Positions 23,231 to 32,633 are shown, counted from the stretch's first letter. The stretch: DNA of 64,000 nt from Actinokineospora auranticolor (GCF_002934265.1 NZ_PTIX01000001.1:310001-374000), one strand, 5' to 3'. Program-made: numbers and translations. The notes: generated by a model not told the origin, from the letters alone.

Positions 23231-24223
23231 ATGAGCGTCGCCGTGCACCGTGAGGTGCGGTTGGTCGGTAGGCCGCAGGGGGTGCCCGGGCCCGAGCACT
23301 TCGCGGTGGTCGAGGTGCCGGTGCCGTCGCCCGGCGTGGGGGAGTTGTTGGTGCGGAATCGGTTGATGGGGGTTGCCGCGGCGATGCGGACGCTGATGGG
23401 GCCGGACGTCGGGTTGCCGATGCCGGGCTACTCGCCGGGGTCCGTGTTGTGGGGGCCCGCGTTGGGGGAGGTCGTTGAGGGGGACGGGTTCGAGCCCGGC
23501 ACCCTCGTCGCCCACAACCTCGGGTGGCGTGAGTACGCGGTCGTGCCGCGAGATCAAGCCCGGGTGGTTGAGCCCGGGTTGCCGGAGGCCGCGCACCTGT
23601 CGCAGGTGTCGACGGCGTGGTTCAGCGTCGAGCGCGCGGCGCGGGTCCGGGAAGGCGACACCGTTTTCGTGACGGGTGCGGCGGGTGGCGTCGGCACGCT
23701 GGCCGGGCAGTTCGCCCGGGTACGCGGCGCGGGGCGGGTCATCGGGAGCACCGGGTCCGCGCACAAGGCGCGGTACCTGGTCAACGAGCTGGGGTTCGAC
23801 GGCGTGGTACTCCGTGGCGCCGAACCGATCGAGACCCAATTGCGCGCACAGGCGCCCGAAGGCGTCGACGCGGTGATCGACAACGTGGGTGGTGAGCACC
23901 TGGTCGCGGCACTCGCGGTCGCTCGGCGCGGCGCGCGGATCGCGCTCGTCGGATCGCTGTCCACCCAGGTGGGCGGCGGGTTCAGCGCCCCGGTGCGGAT
24001 CGACGCCGCCAGCCTGATCCTCCGGAGCATCACCCTCACCGGCTTCTCCGGCGCCGACCACCTCGACGCCCGCGCCGAGGCCATCACCGCGTTCGCCGCC
24101 GCCCTGCGGGCGGGCACGGTCGTGTTCCCGCATACCCGGTTGTCCGGCCTCGACCAGGCACCGCGCGCACTGTGGGAACTGCTTGAAGGCCGCCACACCG
24201 GTGCGGTAGTCGTGGAGGTGTGA
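23231..24223 (+). CDS. Zinc-free MDR-family NADPH-dependent oxidoreductase
   Basis: 330 residues of the medium-chain dehydrogenase/reductase family. The Rossmann motif FVTGAAGGVGTLAGQFAR is at about residues 148-165. No structural or catalytic zinc Cys set is present, which points to the quinone oxidoreductase or alkenal reductase branch. GVDAVIDNVGGEHL is the typical substrate-side segment. ATG 23231 has GGGAAGGGGAAG upstream. The stop overlaps the MerR start (GTGA), so the pair is an operon, probably induced by a reactive carbonyl or quinone through MerR. Confidence 0.87.
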   Translation: MSVAVHREVRLVGRPQGVPGPEHFAVVEVPVPSPGVGELLVRNRLMGVAAAMRTLMGPDVGLPMPGYSPGSVLWGPALGEVVEGDGFEPGTLVAHNLGWREYAVVPRDQARVVEPGLPEAAHLSQVSTAWFSVERAARVREGDTVFVTGAAGGVGTLAGQFARVRGAGRVIGSTGSAHKARYLVNELGFDGVVLRGAEPIETQLRAQAPEGVDAVIDNVGGEHLVAALAVARRGARIALVGSLSTQVGGGFSAPVRIDAASLILRSITLTGFSGADHLDARAEAITAFAAALRAGTVVFPHTRLSGLDQAPRALWELLEGRHTGAVVVEV

Positions 24224-24606
24224 ATCGAGGGATGCGCATCGGGGACGCGGCCGCCGCCGCGGGCCTGACACCGCGCGCGCTGCGCTACTACGAGCAACGC
24301 GGCCTGGTGGCGGCCCGCCGGACCCCGTCCGGTCAACGCGAGTACGACGAGGCCGACCTGCGCCGCCTGGGCGCGATCCGCGAACTCCTGGCCGCGGGCC
24401 TGACGATCGCCGACGTCGAGGCCCTGGTCCGACTCATCGACGACGGCCCCCGGGAGTGCGGGGCCGCCGTCGCCGTCACCGCGGGCCGCCTGGCCGACCT
24501 CGACGACCGCATCGCCCGGCTGACGGCCACCCGCACCCGGCTCGCCGACACCCTCGGTCACCGGTTCGCCGCCCTGATGGGCCACCTCGCCGATCCGGTG
24601 ACCTGA
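24220..24606 (+). CDS. MerR-family transcriptional regulator
   Basis: 128 residues. The N-terminal MerR helix-turn-helix reads MRIGDAAAAAGLTPRALRYYEQRGLV, followed by the wing SGQREYDEADLRRL and a dimerisation helix. A single Cys (GPRECGAAV) is present, so metal sensing by a Cys pair is unlikely. Translation may start at GTG 24220, overlapping the previous stop, or at ATG 24232. It probably controls the operon from the operator at 23166. Confidence 0.87.
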   Translation: MNRGMRIGDAAAAAGLTPRALRYYEQRGLVAARRTPSGQREYDEADLRRLGAIRELLAAGLTIADVEALVRLIDDGPRECGAAVAVTAGRLADLDDRIARLTATRTRLADTLGHRFAALMGHLADPVT

Positions 24607-24607
24607 C

Positions 24608-24676
24608 CGCGCGTGGCCCGGTGGCCACTGGGAGCTCATATCTCCCGGGCGCCTGGTTCGACCCCAGGACGCGCGA
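24608..24676 (+). tRNA. Short-D-arm tRNA-like gene, anticodon CAT (Met/Ile2)
   Basis: The acceptor CGCGCGT/ACGCGCG is perfect. The anticodon arm GGGAG-CTCATAT-CTCCC gives CAT, the variable loop is 5 bases, and the T-arm CCTGG-TTCGACC-CCAGG is canonical. The D region is 15 bases, mini-hairpin GGCC-CGGT-GGCC plus ACT, with no U8. It shares the CGGT tetraloop with the gene at 22829. It begins just after the merR stop and lies between convergent operons. Confidence 0.6.
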
Positions 24677-24683
24677 CTCTCCG

Positions 24684-25208
24684 CTATGCCCCGACCCGGG
24701 CCGTCTCCTCCTGGGACTCGGGTGTCTCCGCCTTCCACAAGGGATACCGCACGCCCACGGCCCGGTTGAACACCGCGCCGAGCACCAGCAGCACCACCAC
24801 ACCCAGCAGGATCAGCCCGAGTTGCTTCGGCGTGTGCAGCACCCCCAGCGCCACGATCAGCGTCGTGGCCCCGGCAGGCGGGTGGGGTAGACGCGACAAC
24901 GCCATGCCCGCGCAGGTCAGCGTGAGCGCCATCGTGGCCGCGCCCGCCCGCGCCCAGTCCATGTGGGACAGTGCGGCCTCGGTGTGCCAGAGGCCGAACG
25001 CGGTCAGACCGGCCGCCCCTGCCGCCACACCGATGAGGTGGCCCGCCAACGTATTGCGCGGGCTCGCCGCCGGGTGGGTGGGGGTGGCGAACAACAGGTA
25101 CGCGGTAGGCCCCAGCGACGGGAACAAGAGGGGTTCGCTGGTACCCACCGCCAACCCGGCGATCGCCAGGGTGACCAACAGCGCGCCGAACCCGCAGCGG
25201 GCGATCAC
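24684..25208 (-). CDS. HPP-family integral membrane protein
   Basis: 174 residues with four hydrophobic helices. The conserved LFPSLGPTAYLLF and the HPP signature LPHPPAGATTLIVALG (about residues 105-120) identify the family. HPP proteins in cyanobacteria and chloroplasts have been reported as nitrite transporters. As the last gene of a nitrate reductase operon, overlapping narI by four bases (GTGA), nitrite movement is an attractive role, but that is inference. Confidence 0.82.
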   Translation of the reverse strand: MIARCGFGALLVTLAIAGLAVGTSEPLLFPSLGPTAYLLFATPTHPAASPRNTLAGHLIGVAAGAAGLTAFGLWHTEAALSHMDWARAGAATMALTLTCAGMALSRLPHPPAGATTLIVALGVLHTPKQLGLILLGVVVLLVLGAVFNRAVGVRYPLWKAETPESQEETARVGA

Positions 25209-25927
25209 GCGTCGTCCCAGCCGCGGCGGGGCGCTCGGGCGGCCAAGCGCCGGTCGTCGCGCGACCGGTAGACCACGTACGGGCGCGCCAGGTAGCGGAC
25301 GGGCGCGCTGAAGGCGTGGACCAGGCGGCTGAACGGCCACAGCATGAACAGCGCCATGGCGAACAGGGCGTGCAGGCGATACGGGAGCGGGACACCGTCC
25401 ATCAAGGACGGGTCCGGTTGCAGGAAGAGGATTCCCCGGAACCACGGGGAAATCGTCGCTCGGTAGTCGTAGCCACCGCCCAGGCCGTTGGTGAGGACCG
25501 TGGCGGACATGCCCAGCAGCAACGTGCCGCCGAGGGCGAGGTAGGTCACCCGGTCGTCCGACGTGGTGGCGCGGCGGACGGCCGGGGTGCGCAGGCGGCG
25601 GTAGAGCAGGACGCCGAGTCCGGCGATGGTCGCCGCGCCCGTGACCGTGCCCGCGGTCAGGGAGAGCAGGTGGTACAGCTCATCCGGCACCCCCAACCAC
25701 CGGGTCACCGACGCCGGGACCAGCAGGCCCGCCACGTGCCCGCCGATCACGAACAGCAGTCCGAAGTGGAACAGCGGACTCCCGATCCGCAGCAGCCGGG
25801 ACTCGTGCAGCTGCGAACTCCGGGTCGTCCAGCCGAACCGGTCGTGGCGGAAGCGCCAGGTGAGGCCGAGGGCGAACACCGCGATCGTCAGGTAGGGCAG
25901 TACCGCCCACAGCAACACGCCGGTCAT
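25205..25927 (-). CDS. narI: Respiratory nitrate reductase gamma subunit (cytochrome b)
   Basis: 240 residues, five membrane helices. Heme b ligand histidines are in LFHFGLLFVIGGHVAGL (helix 2) and in RLHALFAMALFMLWPFSRLVHAFS (helix 5). It takes electrons from quinol and passes them to NarH. ATG 25927 overlaps the narJ stop (ATGA), and the C-terminal tail is basic. Confidence 0.93.
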   Translation of the reverse strand: MTGVLLWAVLPYLTIAVFALGLTWRFRHDRFGWTTRSSQLHESRLLRIGSPLFHFGLLFVIGGHVAGLLVPASVTRWLGVPDELYHLLSLTAGTVTGAATIAGLGVLLYRRLRTPAVRRATTSDDRVTYLALGGTLLLGMSATVLTNGLGGGYDYRATISPWFRGILFLQPDPSLMDGVPLPYRLHALFAMALFMLWPFSRLVHAFSAPVRYLARPYVVYRSRDDRRLAARAPRRGWDDA

Positions 25928-26511
25928 CGGTGTGACTCCGCGAAGGTCGGGTAGCCGAGCAGGACGGGTTCCAGGCCGACCCGCTCCACCGGCGCGGCTC
26001 GGGGGACGGGGGTGGCGTCGTCGCGTTCCGGCACGTCGCGCAGCACGTCGGCGACCACGGCCGCGTACGGCGTGCCCAGTGCCACGAGGTTGCGGTGCAG
26101 CATCGCCACCGACGGCCGGAACCTGGTCAGCAACCGCTGCGAACCGGTCAACGCGGCGAACTCCAACAGAACCGGGAGGTAGTCCGGCAGCTCGTCCGGC
26201 GCGAGCGCGTAACCCCGCTGCCGATACTCCGCCTTGATCGCGGCCAGCGAACCGCCGCGGTTGCGGGTGTCGCCGTCCGAGTACCACGTCAGGTGCAGGC
26301 ACCGGTTCGCCTTGGTGTCGAACACCTCCACGTAGTGCCGTGCCGCCGCTACGGGCGAAATACCGTCCACATAGTCCAGAACGGCCTCGACCCCGGGCGC
26401 CGACACCTCCGCCAGACATCGCCGCAGCAGCGGCACCTGCGGTATGAGGTCATCGGGGTAGTGCAGGCAACACGACGCCAACCGGTGCCGCAGCCGAGTC
26501 TTCCGGTCCAC
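25924..26511 (-). CDS. narJ: Nitrate reductase assembly chaperone (delta)
   Basis: 195 residues, helical, with the NarJ features VEVFDTKANRCLHLTWYSDGDTRNRG and LPDYLPVLLEF. It inserts the molybdenum cofactor into NarG and is not part of the mature enzyme. GTG 26511 lies three bases after the narH stop with GGGGAAGGGG upstream. Confidence 0.93.
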   Translation of the reverse strand: MDRKTRLRHRLASCCLHYPDDLIPQVPLLRRCLAEVSAPGVEAVLDYVDGISPVAAARHYVEVFDTKANRCLHLTWYSDGDTRNRGGSLAAIKAEYRQRGYALAPDELPDYLPVLLEFAALTGSQRLLTRFRPSVAMLHRNLVALGTPYAAVVADVLRDVPERDDATPVPRAAPVERVGLEPVLLGYPTFAESHR

Positions 26512-26514
26512 GGG

Positions 26515-28056
26515 TCACCCCTTCCCCGGCAGCGTCGGGAACAGCCCCGAGGGCCGCTCGTCGTCCCGCCAGGTGAACAGCTCCGTGCGGCCGTCCAGCA
26601 TGCCCGGGCCGCCGTAGGTGTCGAGGCTGCACGTCGTCGCGATCCCCTCCAGGTCGTGCGCGCGACCGATCCCGGAGGTCGGGATCACGTACCGGTCGGC
26701 GTACTTCGCGACCGCCAGCAACCGGTACATCGACTCGATGGACTCCGCTGTCATCCCCACCCGCGACGGCCCCCGGGGGTCGTGGGGCTCGCCGAGGTTG
26801 ATCGACCGCATGTGCGACCTCATCGCCGCCAACCGCCGCAACGCCAGCCGAACGGGTTCCTGGTCGCCCGCCGTGAACAGCCCGGCCAGGTAGTCCAGGG
26901 GGATGCGCAGCGTGTCGATGGCCCCGAACAGGTTCCCGGCGTCCTCGCCGTCGAAACCGGTGCCGGACAAGGCGTCCACGACCGGCGACAGCGGTGGCAC
27001 GTACCAGACCATCGGCATGGTCCGGTACTCCGGGTGCAGCGGCAGCGCCACCCGGTGCCGCATGATCAGCTCGTACACCGGTGACCGCCGCGCCGCGGTG
27101 ATCCAGTCGTGCGGGATCCCCGCCCGCTCCGCCGCCGCGGCGACCTCGGGGTCGTGCGGGTCGAGGAACACGCCGAGTTGCGCCTCGTAAAGCCCCTGTT
27201 CGTCCGGTGTGCTCGCCGCCGCCGTCACCCGGTCCGCGTCGTAGAGCATGACCCCGATGTACCGCAGCCGCCCGACGCACGTCTCCGCGCACACCGTCGG
27301 CTCCCCGACCTCGAGGCGCGGGTAGCAGAACGTGCACTTCTCCGCTTTGCCCGTCTTGTGGTTGAAGTACACCTTCTTGTACGGGCACCCCGAAACGCAC
27401 ATCCGCCAACCACGGCACTGGTCCTGGTCGACCAGCACGATCCCGTCCTCGGACCGCTTGTACATCGCGCCCGACGGGCACGACGCCACGCAGGACGGGT
27501 TCAGGCAGTGCTCGCAGATGCGCGGTAGGTAGAACATGAACGACTGCTCGTACGAGAACTTGACCTCACGCCCCAGTTTCCGCACCACCGGGTCGCCCGC
27601 CGCGTGCTCCGGACCGCCGCCGAGGCTGTCCTCCCAGTTGGGCCCGTACCGGACCTCCGTCGGCGCGCCCGTCACCGCCGACACCGGCCGCGCGGTCGGC
27701 ACGTCGTCGCCCAGCGGCGCCTCGGTCAGGTTCCGGTAGTCATACGTCCACGGCTGGTAGTAATCGTCCAATTCGGGCAGATCGGGGTTGGCGAAGATGT
27801 TCAGGAGCTTCTTGAGCCGACCACCGGCCGCCGGTTTCAACCGGCCGCGCTTGAGCGCCCAGCCGCCCTTCCACTCGTCCTGGTCCTCGTACCGGCGCGG
27901 ATAACCCTGCCCCGGCTTGGTCTCGACGTTGTTGAACCAGGCGTACTCCACACCGCCCCGGTTGGTCCACGTCTGCTTGCACGTGACCGAGCACGTGTGG
28001 CAGCCGATGCACTTGTCCAGGTTCATGACCATCGCCAGCTGCGCCATGACGCGCAT
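26515..28056 (-). CDS. narH: Nitrate reductase beta subunit (iron-sulfur)
   Basis: 513 residues. Four Cys clusters are present: CIGCHTCSVTC, CEHCLNPSCVASC, CRGWRMCVSGC (with the Trp typical of the [3Fe-4S] site) and CTFCYPRL...CAETC. It relays electrons from NarI to NarG. ATG 28056 overlaps the narG stop by one base. Confidence 0.95.
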   Translation of the reverse strand: MRVMAQLAMVMNLDKCIGCHTCSVTCKQTWTNRGGVEYAWFNNVETKPGQGYPRRYEDQDEWKGGWALKRGRLKPAAGGRLKKLLNIFANPDLPELDDYYQPWTYDYRNLTEAPLGDDVPTARPVSAVTGAPTEVRYGPNWEDSLGGGPEHAAGDPVVRKLGREVKFSYEQSFMFYLPRICEHCLNPSCVASCPSGAMYKRSEDGIVLVDQDQCRGWRMCVSGCPYKKVYFNHKTGKAEKCTFCYPRLEVGEPTVCAETCVGRLRYIGVMLYDADRVTAAASTPDEQGLYEAQLGVFLDPHDPEVAAAAERAGIPHDWITAARRSPVYELIMRHRVALPLHPEYRTMPMVWYVPPLSPVVDALSGTGFDGEDAGNLFGAIDTLRIPLDYLAGLFTAGDQEPVRLALRRLAAMRSHMRSINLGEPHDPRGPSRVGMTAESIESMYRLLAVAKYADRYVIPTSGIGRAHDLEGIATTCSLDTYGGPGMLDGRTELFTWRDDERPSGLFPTLPGKG

Positions 28057-31000
28057 CAGTAGTCCACCTCCTGCGAGCGGCGGCGCAGCACCGTGACCTC
28101 GTCGCGCTGGTTGCCGGTGGGGCCGTAGTAGTTGAGCGCGAAGCTGAGCTGCCCGTAGCCGCCGATCAGGTGCGTCGGCTTGATCTGCAAGCGGGTCAGG
28201 GAGTTGTGGATGCCACCGCGCTTGCCGGTGGTCTCGCTGCGCGGCACGTTCACCGTGCGTTCCTGCGCGTGGTAGAGGTACACGGTGCCGGTGGGCATCT
28301 TGTGCGACACGATCGCGCGGGCCACGACCACGCCGTTGCGGTTGACGGCCTCGATCCAGTCGTTGTCCGACACGCCGATCGCCGCCGCGTCGGCCGGGCT
28401 GATCCAGAACGCCGGGCCGCCACGGGACAGCGTCTGCATGATCGGGTTGTCCTGGTACTCGGAGTGGATGGACCACTTCGAGTGCGGCGTCAGGTACCGC
28501 ACGGTGACCTCCGGGCCGTTGGGGCCGATCCGGGGTTCGCCGAAGAGCCGGTGCAGGTCCAGCGGCGGCCGGTAGACGGGGAGCTGCTCGCCGATCTCGG
28601 CGACCCAGTCGTGGTCGAGGTAGAAGTGCTGGCGCCCGGTGAGGGTGTGCCACGGTTTGAGGCGTTCGACGTTGATGGTGAACGGCGCGTACCGGCGACC
28701 GCCGGACTCGTCGCCGGACCACTCCGGGCTGGTGACCACCGGCGCGGGCCGCGAACGCGTGTCGGCGAACGTGACCCGGTGCGCGCGGTGGTGCTCGACC
28801 AGCGGCCGCAGCGGCTTGCCGACCCGCTCCTCCAGCCACCGGAATCCCTCGTCCGCGATCCGGCCGTTCGTGGTGCCGGACAGCGCCAGCACGGCGTCGG
28901 CGGCCTTGCGGTCGGTGTCCAGCAGCGGGCGGCCCGCCGCCGGGCCGGTGCGGGCGACGCCGTTGGACTCACCCAGCCAGGCCACTTCCGGGGCCACCTC
29001 CGCCGTCCACCCCTTGGTCGTGACGCCGAGCTTGTCGACGAGCGGACCGAGGGTGGACAGCTTCGCGGCGATGGCGGTGTGGTCGCGCTCGACGACGGTC
29101 AACACCGGGAACGTCCGCCCGGGAACGGGTTCGCAGTCGCCGTCCCGCCAATCCCGCACCACACCGCCGGGTTGCGCGATTTCGCCCGGGGTGTCGTGTT
29201 GCAGCGCGGTCGCCACGACGTCGCGCCGCGTGCCCAGGTGCGTCTCCGCCAGCTCGCTGAGCTTGCGCGCGATGGCGTGGAAGGCGTCGAAGTCGGTGCG
29301 GGCCTGCCAGGGCGGGTCCACGGCCGCGTTGAACGAGTGCACGAAGGGGTGCATGTCCGTGCTGGACAGGTCGTGCTTCTCGTACCAGGTCGCGGCGGGC
29401 AGCGTCACGTCGGCGAACAGTGTCGTGCTGGTCATCCGGAAGTCCAGCGCCAGCAGGAGATCCAGCTTCCCCTCCGGTGCCGCGTCCCGCCAGCGCACGT
29501 GCCGCGGCCGCTGCTCGGGCGGTGTCTCCTCGGCGCGCGGGTTCCCGTCGGCGCCGAGCAGGTGGCGCAGGAAGTACTCGTTGCCCTTGGCCGACGAACC
29601 CAGGAGGTTCGCCCGCCACACGGTCAGCACGCGCGGCCAGTTCGCCTCCGCGTCCGGGTCCTCGCAGGCGAACCCCAGCTCGCCGGAGCGGACCTGGTCG
29701 AGGACGTGCGCGACCGGGTCGCGGCCCGCCCGTTCCGCCTCGTCGGCCAGGTCGAGCGGGTTGCGGTCGAAGGTCGGGTACGACGGCATCCAGCCCAGCC
29801 GCGCCGAGTCGGCCAGGCAGTCGGCGACGCTGTCGCCCGCCAGCGCGCCCGCCGAACCCGGCCAGGTCAGGGCGTCGGTGGTGAGGCGGTCGTAGCGCCA
29901 CTGGTCGGTGTGGGTGTACCAGTAGCCGGTGCCGATCATCTGCCGCGGCGGCCGCTGCCAGTCGAGGCCGCCCGCGAGGGTGGCCCAGCCGGTGAGCGGG
30001 CGGACCTTCTCCTGGCCGACGTAGTGCGCCCAACCGCCGCCGTTGCGGCCCTGGCAGCCGGTGAGCAGCAGCAGGGTCAGGAAGGCCCGGTAGACCAGGT
30101 CGGAGTGGAACCAGTGGTTCGTGCCCGCGCCCATGATGATCATGCAGCGGCCCTTCGAGCGGACCGCGGTGTCGGCGAACTCGCGGGCGATCCGGGTGAT
30201 CCGGCCCGCGTCCACGCCGGTGAGCCGCTGCGCCCAGGCCGGGGTGCCGGGGGAGTCCGGGTCGTCGAAGCCGGTGGCCCAGGTGCCCGGCAGCCCGGGG
30301 CGGGACACGCCGCGCTGGGCCAGGAGCAGGTCGAACACCGTGGTCACCGCGCGTCCGGCGATCCGCCGCACGGGGACGCCCCTGGTCACCGCGTCGCCCC
30401 GGCCCTCGGGGTTGTCGAAGCGGGGGAGCAGGACCTCGGCGGTCTCGGACTGTCCGGTGTAGAGGGTCAGGCGGGGCGCGCGGCCCTCCAGGTCGAGGTT
30501 CCAGCGGCCGGGTTCGGCGGTCCAGCGGAAGCCGAGGGTGCCGTTGGGGGCGAAGGGCTCGTCGGTGGTCTTGTCCAGCAGGACCGGCTTCCACGGCCCG
30601 TCGGGGGACGTGTCGCCGAGGTCGGCGGCGGTGAGGAACTTGCCGGGGACCAGGGTGCCGTCGCGCTCGTCGAGGGAGACCAGGAAGGGCAGGTCGGTGA
30701 AGCGGGTGACGTAGTCGGTGAAGAACGGGACCTGGTCGTCGACGAAGCACTCCCGCAGCACGACGTGCGCCATCGCGATGGCGACGGCGGCGTCGGTGCC
30801 CGGGTGCGGTGCCAGCCACTCGTCGGCGAACTTGGTCGCGTCCGAGTAGTCCGGTGAGCACACCACGACCTTCTGGCCCCGGTAGCGCGCCTCGGCCATG
30901 AAGTGCGCGTCCGGGGTGCGGGTCACCGGGACGTTGGAACCCCACAGCACCAGGTACGCCGCGTCCCACCAGTCGGCGGACTCCGGCACGTCGGTCTGGT

Positions 31001-31751
31001 CGCCGAACACCTGCGGCGAGGCGGGCGGGAGGTCGGCGTACCAGTCGTAGAACGAGAGCATGGGCGCGCCGATCAGCGCCATGAACCGGGAACCGACCGC
31101 GTGCGACACCATCGACATGGCGGGGATCGGGGAGAACCCGGCGATCCGGTCGGGACCGTGGCGGCGCAGCGTGTGCACGTGCGCGGCGGCGACCATCTCC
31201 ACCGCCTCGTCCCACGTGACCCGCACCAACCCGCCCCGGCCCCGGGCCCGGTGGTACGCGCGGCGCTTCATCGGATCATCCACAATAGACGCCCACGCGC
31301 CGACCGCGTCGTCGTGCGCCCGGCGGGCCTCGCGGTACATCTCCACCAGTACACCCCGCGCGTACGGGTAGCGCACGCGCAGCGGCGAATAGGAGTACCA
31401 GGAGAACGAAGCGCCGCGCGGGCAACCGCGTGGCTCGTACTCGGGGCGGTCCGGTCCGGTGGAGGGGTAGTCGACGTCCTGGGTCTCCCAGGTGATGATG
31501 CCGTCCTTCACGTAGACCTTCCACCGGCAGGACCCGGTGCAGTTGACCCCGTGCGTGGACGGCACGACCTTGTCGTGGCTCCAGCGGTCGCGGTAGAACG
31601 CGTCGCCTTCGCGACCGCCGCGGTGGTAGGCGGTGCGCAGGTCGGTCGAGACCTCGGCGGAGGTCAGGAACCGGCCCGCGGCGAGCGGCAGATCGCTCGC
31701 TCGATCCCCCGCGGACCCGATGTCCGCAATGCCCGGAAAAGCCGCGCACAT
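28056..31751 (-). CDS. narG: Nitrate reductase alpha subunit (molybdenum)
   Basis: 1231 residues, full length. The N-terminal HGVNCTGSCRWKVYVKDG holds the His/Cys ligands of the FS0 cluster. DLPPASPQVFGDQTDVPESADWW is the region around the molybdenum ligand Asp in Escherichia coli NarG. Conserved GSNVPVTRTPDAHF and the late HSKWSIHSEYQDNP are present. It reduces nitrate to nitrite on the cytoplasmic side, bound to the membrane through NarI. It heads the leftward operon narG-narH-narJ-narI-HPP. Upstream (31752-32010) is a lower-GC region shared with the divergent gene at 32011. Confidence 0.96.
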   Translation of the reverse strand: MCAAFPGIADIGSAGDRASDLPLAAGRFLTSAEVSTDLRTAYHRGGREGDAFYRDRWSHDKVVPSTHGVNCTGSCRWKVYVKDGIITWETQDVDYPSTGPDRPEYEPRGCPRGASFSWYSYSPLRVRYPYARGVLVEMYREARRAHDDAVGAWASIVDDPMKRRAYHRARGRGGLVRVTWDEAVEMVAAAHVHTLRRHGPDRIAGFSPIPAMSMVSHAVGSRFMALIGAPMLSFYDWYADLPPASPQVFGDQTDVPESADWWDAAYLVLWGSNVPVTRTPDAHFMAEARYRGQKVVVCSPDYSDATKFADEWLAPHPGTDAAVAIAMAHVVLRECFVDDQVPFFTDYVTRFTDLPFLVSLDERDGTLVPGKFLTAADLGDTSPDGPWKPVLLDKTTDEPFAPNGTLGFRWTAEPGRWNLDLEGRAPRLTLYTGQSETAEVLLPRFDNPEGRGDAVTRGVPVRRIAGRAVTTVFDLLLAQRGVSRPGLPGTWATGFDDPDSPGTPAWAQRLTGVDAGRITRIAREFADTAVRSKGRCMIIMGAGTNHWFHSDLVYRAFLTLLLLTGCQGRNGGGWAHYVGQEKVRPLTGWATLAGGLDWQRPPRQMIGTGYWYTHTDQWRYDRLTTDALTWPGSAGALAGDSVADCLADSARLGWMPSYPTFDRNPLDLADEAERAGRDPVAHVLDQVRSGELGFACEDPDAEANWPRVLTVWRANLLGSSAKGNEYFLRHLLGADGNPRAEETPPEQRPRHVRWRDAAPEGKLDLLLALDFRMTSTTLFADVTLPAATWYEKHDLSSTDMHPFVHSFNAAVDPPWQARTDFDAFHAIARKLSELAETHLGTRRDVVATALQHDTPGEIAQPGGVVRDWRDGDCEPVPGRTFPVLTVVERDHTAIAAKLSTLGPLVDKLGVTTKGWTAEVAPEVAWLGESNGVARTGPAAGRPLLDTDRKAADAVLALSGTTNGRIADEGFRWLEERVGKPLRPLVEHHRAHRVTFADTRSRPAPVVTSPEWSGDESGGRRYAPFTINVERLKPWHTLTGRQHFYLDHDWVAEIGEQLPVYRPPLDLHRLFGEPRIGPNGPEVTVRYLTPHSKWSIHSEYQDNPIMQTLSRGGPAFWISPADAAAIGVSDNDWIEAVNRNGVVVARAIVSHKMPTGTVYLYHAQERTVNVPRSETTGKRGGIHNSLTRLQIKPTHLIGGYGQLSFALNYYGPTGNQRDEVTVLRRRSQEVDY

Positions 31752-32010
31752 ACGTGTTCCTCCCCGACTAACGAGATCCGATGGCGCGAGTTGAACCTAT
31801 TGAACTCTTCGAGAATACGCCAATCCAAGGGCGATGTGATCCACGACACGTCATTGCCATTCACTTTACTTGTCCATTTTGGACTGTTGGCTGCGAGCTT
31901 GGGATCAAGGATTGTGCCTGATCTCCAAAAGTTCACTCGATTCGGGGAAGTGGTGATTGTCCACCGTTCCCCTATGGTGAGAGAACCGACGAGAAAAGGA
32001 TGGCCCGCCC
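31752..32010. promoter_or_regulatory. Divergent promoter region for nar operon
   Basis: This 259-base spacer is clearly AT-richer than its surroundings and separates two divergent genes. A TATGGT -10-like box lies about 35 bases before the rightward gene. I looked for an FNR-type TTGAT-N4-ATCAA site and found none, only a short CTTG-N4-CAAG near 31900. Confidence 0.5.
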
Positions 32011-32469
32011 ATGAGCGCCGACGCGCGTTTGTTGGTACAGGCGGCGGTCTGGGGCGGTGGCGACAACCGCGTCGCGGTGCTGCTCGTCGAGGGGCGCGGC
32101 GGATCGGCTCCCGCGCTCACCGCCGCACTGCTCAACAGTGGCCTGGTCCTGGTCACGGAACTGGACCGGGTGGCGCTGCCCAGGGCTCGCGGGTGGCGGG
32201 TGCGGGTGGCCCGCGACCGCCGGGTCAGCGTCACGTGGCCGTTTCGCGGTCCATTGCTGCGCGCCGCCGACCTGGAGCTGCCCGGCGTTTGGCGCTGGGC
32301 CGCGCGGGAACGCGGTGCGGTGGTCCTGTTGGCCGGTTCGCGTTTAGGGCTCGCCGAATCGGACGCCGGGCGCAGACGGGAGTTGTTGCGCGTCGCGGCG
32401 GAGAGCGGAACCATCGCGGGCGCGGCCGTGCCATTTGTCGAATTTGATCACGGAAAAGAGGTGGCGTGA
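32011..32469 (+). CDS. Hypothetical protein (152 aa)
   Basis: ATG 32011 follows GAAAAGGA. The product is a globular, Arg/Leu-rich 152-residue protein with alternating strands and helices (RLLVQAAVWGGG..., GLVLVTELDRVALP..., GAVVLLAGSRLGLAE). No signal peptide or membrane helix, and no family known to me. It is divergent from narG and upstream of dnaE. Codon use is normal for the window. Confidence 0.7.
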   Translation: MSADARLLVQAAVWGGGDNRVAVLLVEGRGGSAPALTAALLNSGLVLVTELDRVALPRARGWRVRVARDRRVSVTWPFRGPLLRAADLELPGVWRWAARERGAVVLLAGSRLGLAESDAGRRRELLRVAAESGTIAGAAVPFVEFDHGKEVA

Positions 32470-32633
32470 TCGCGTTAACGGTGAATAGGACCTGAACGGG
32501 GATCGCGGGCGCCGCTGAGCGGTGTCCACAACCGCTCGTTGTGTGCGACGCGTGTCTTTTGTTTGACGCCGCCGCCCACCCGGGGCTGCAATGGGTGCAC
32601 GACCCGTTCCGCGGCCACCCCGGGAGGTGCCGG

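Noticed and set aside
22870..23253. Rightward 127-codon frame after Ro60
   Set aside because: It begins inside the tRNA-like gene, ends over the next gene's start and reads as low-complexity sequence; the leftward frame has better codon bias.
31752..32010. FNR-type box upstream of narG
   Set aside because: No TTGAT-N4-ATCAA or close variant was found; the CTTG-N4-CAAG near 31900 is too short to claim.
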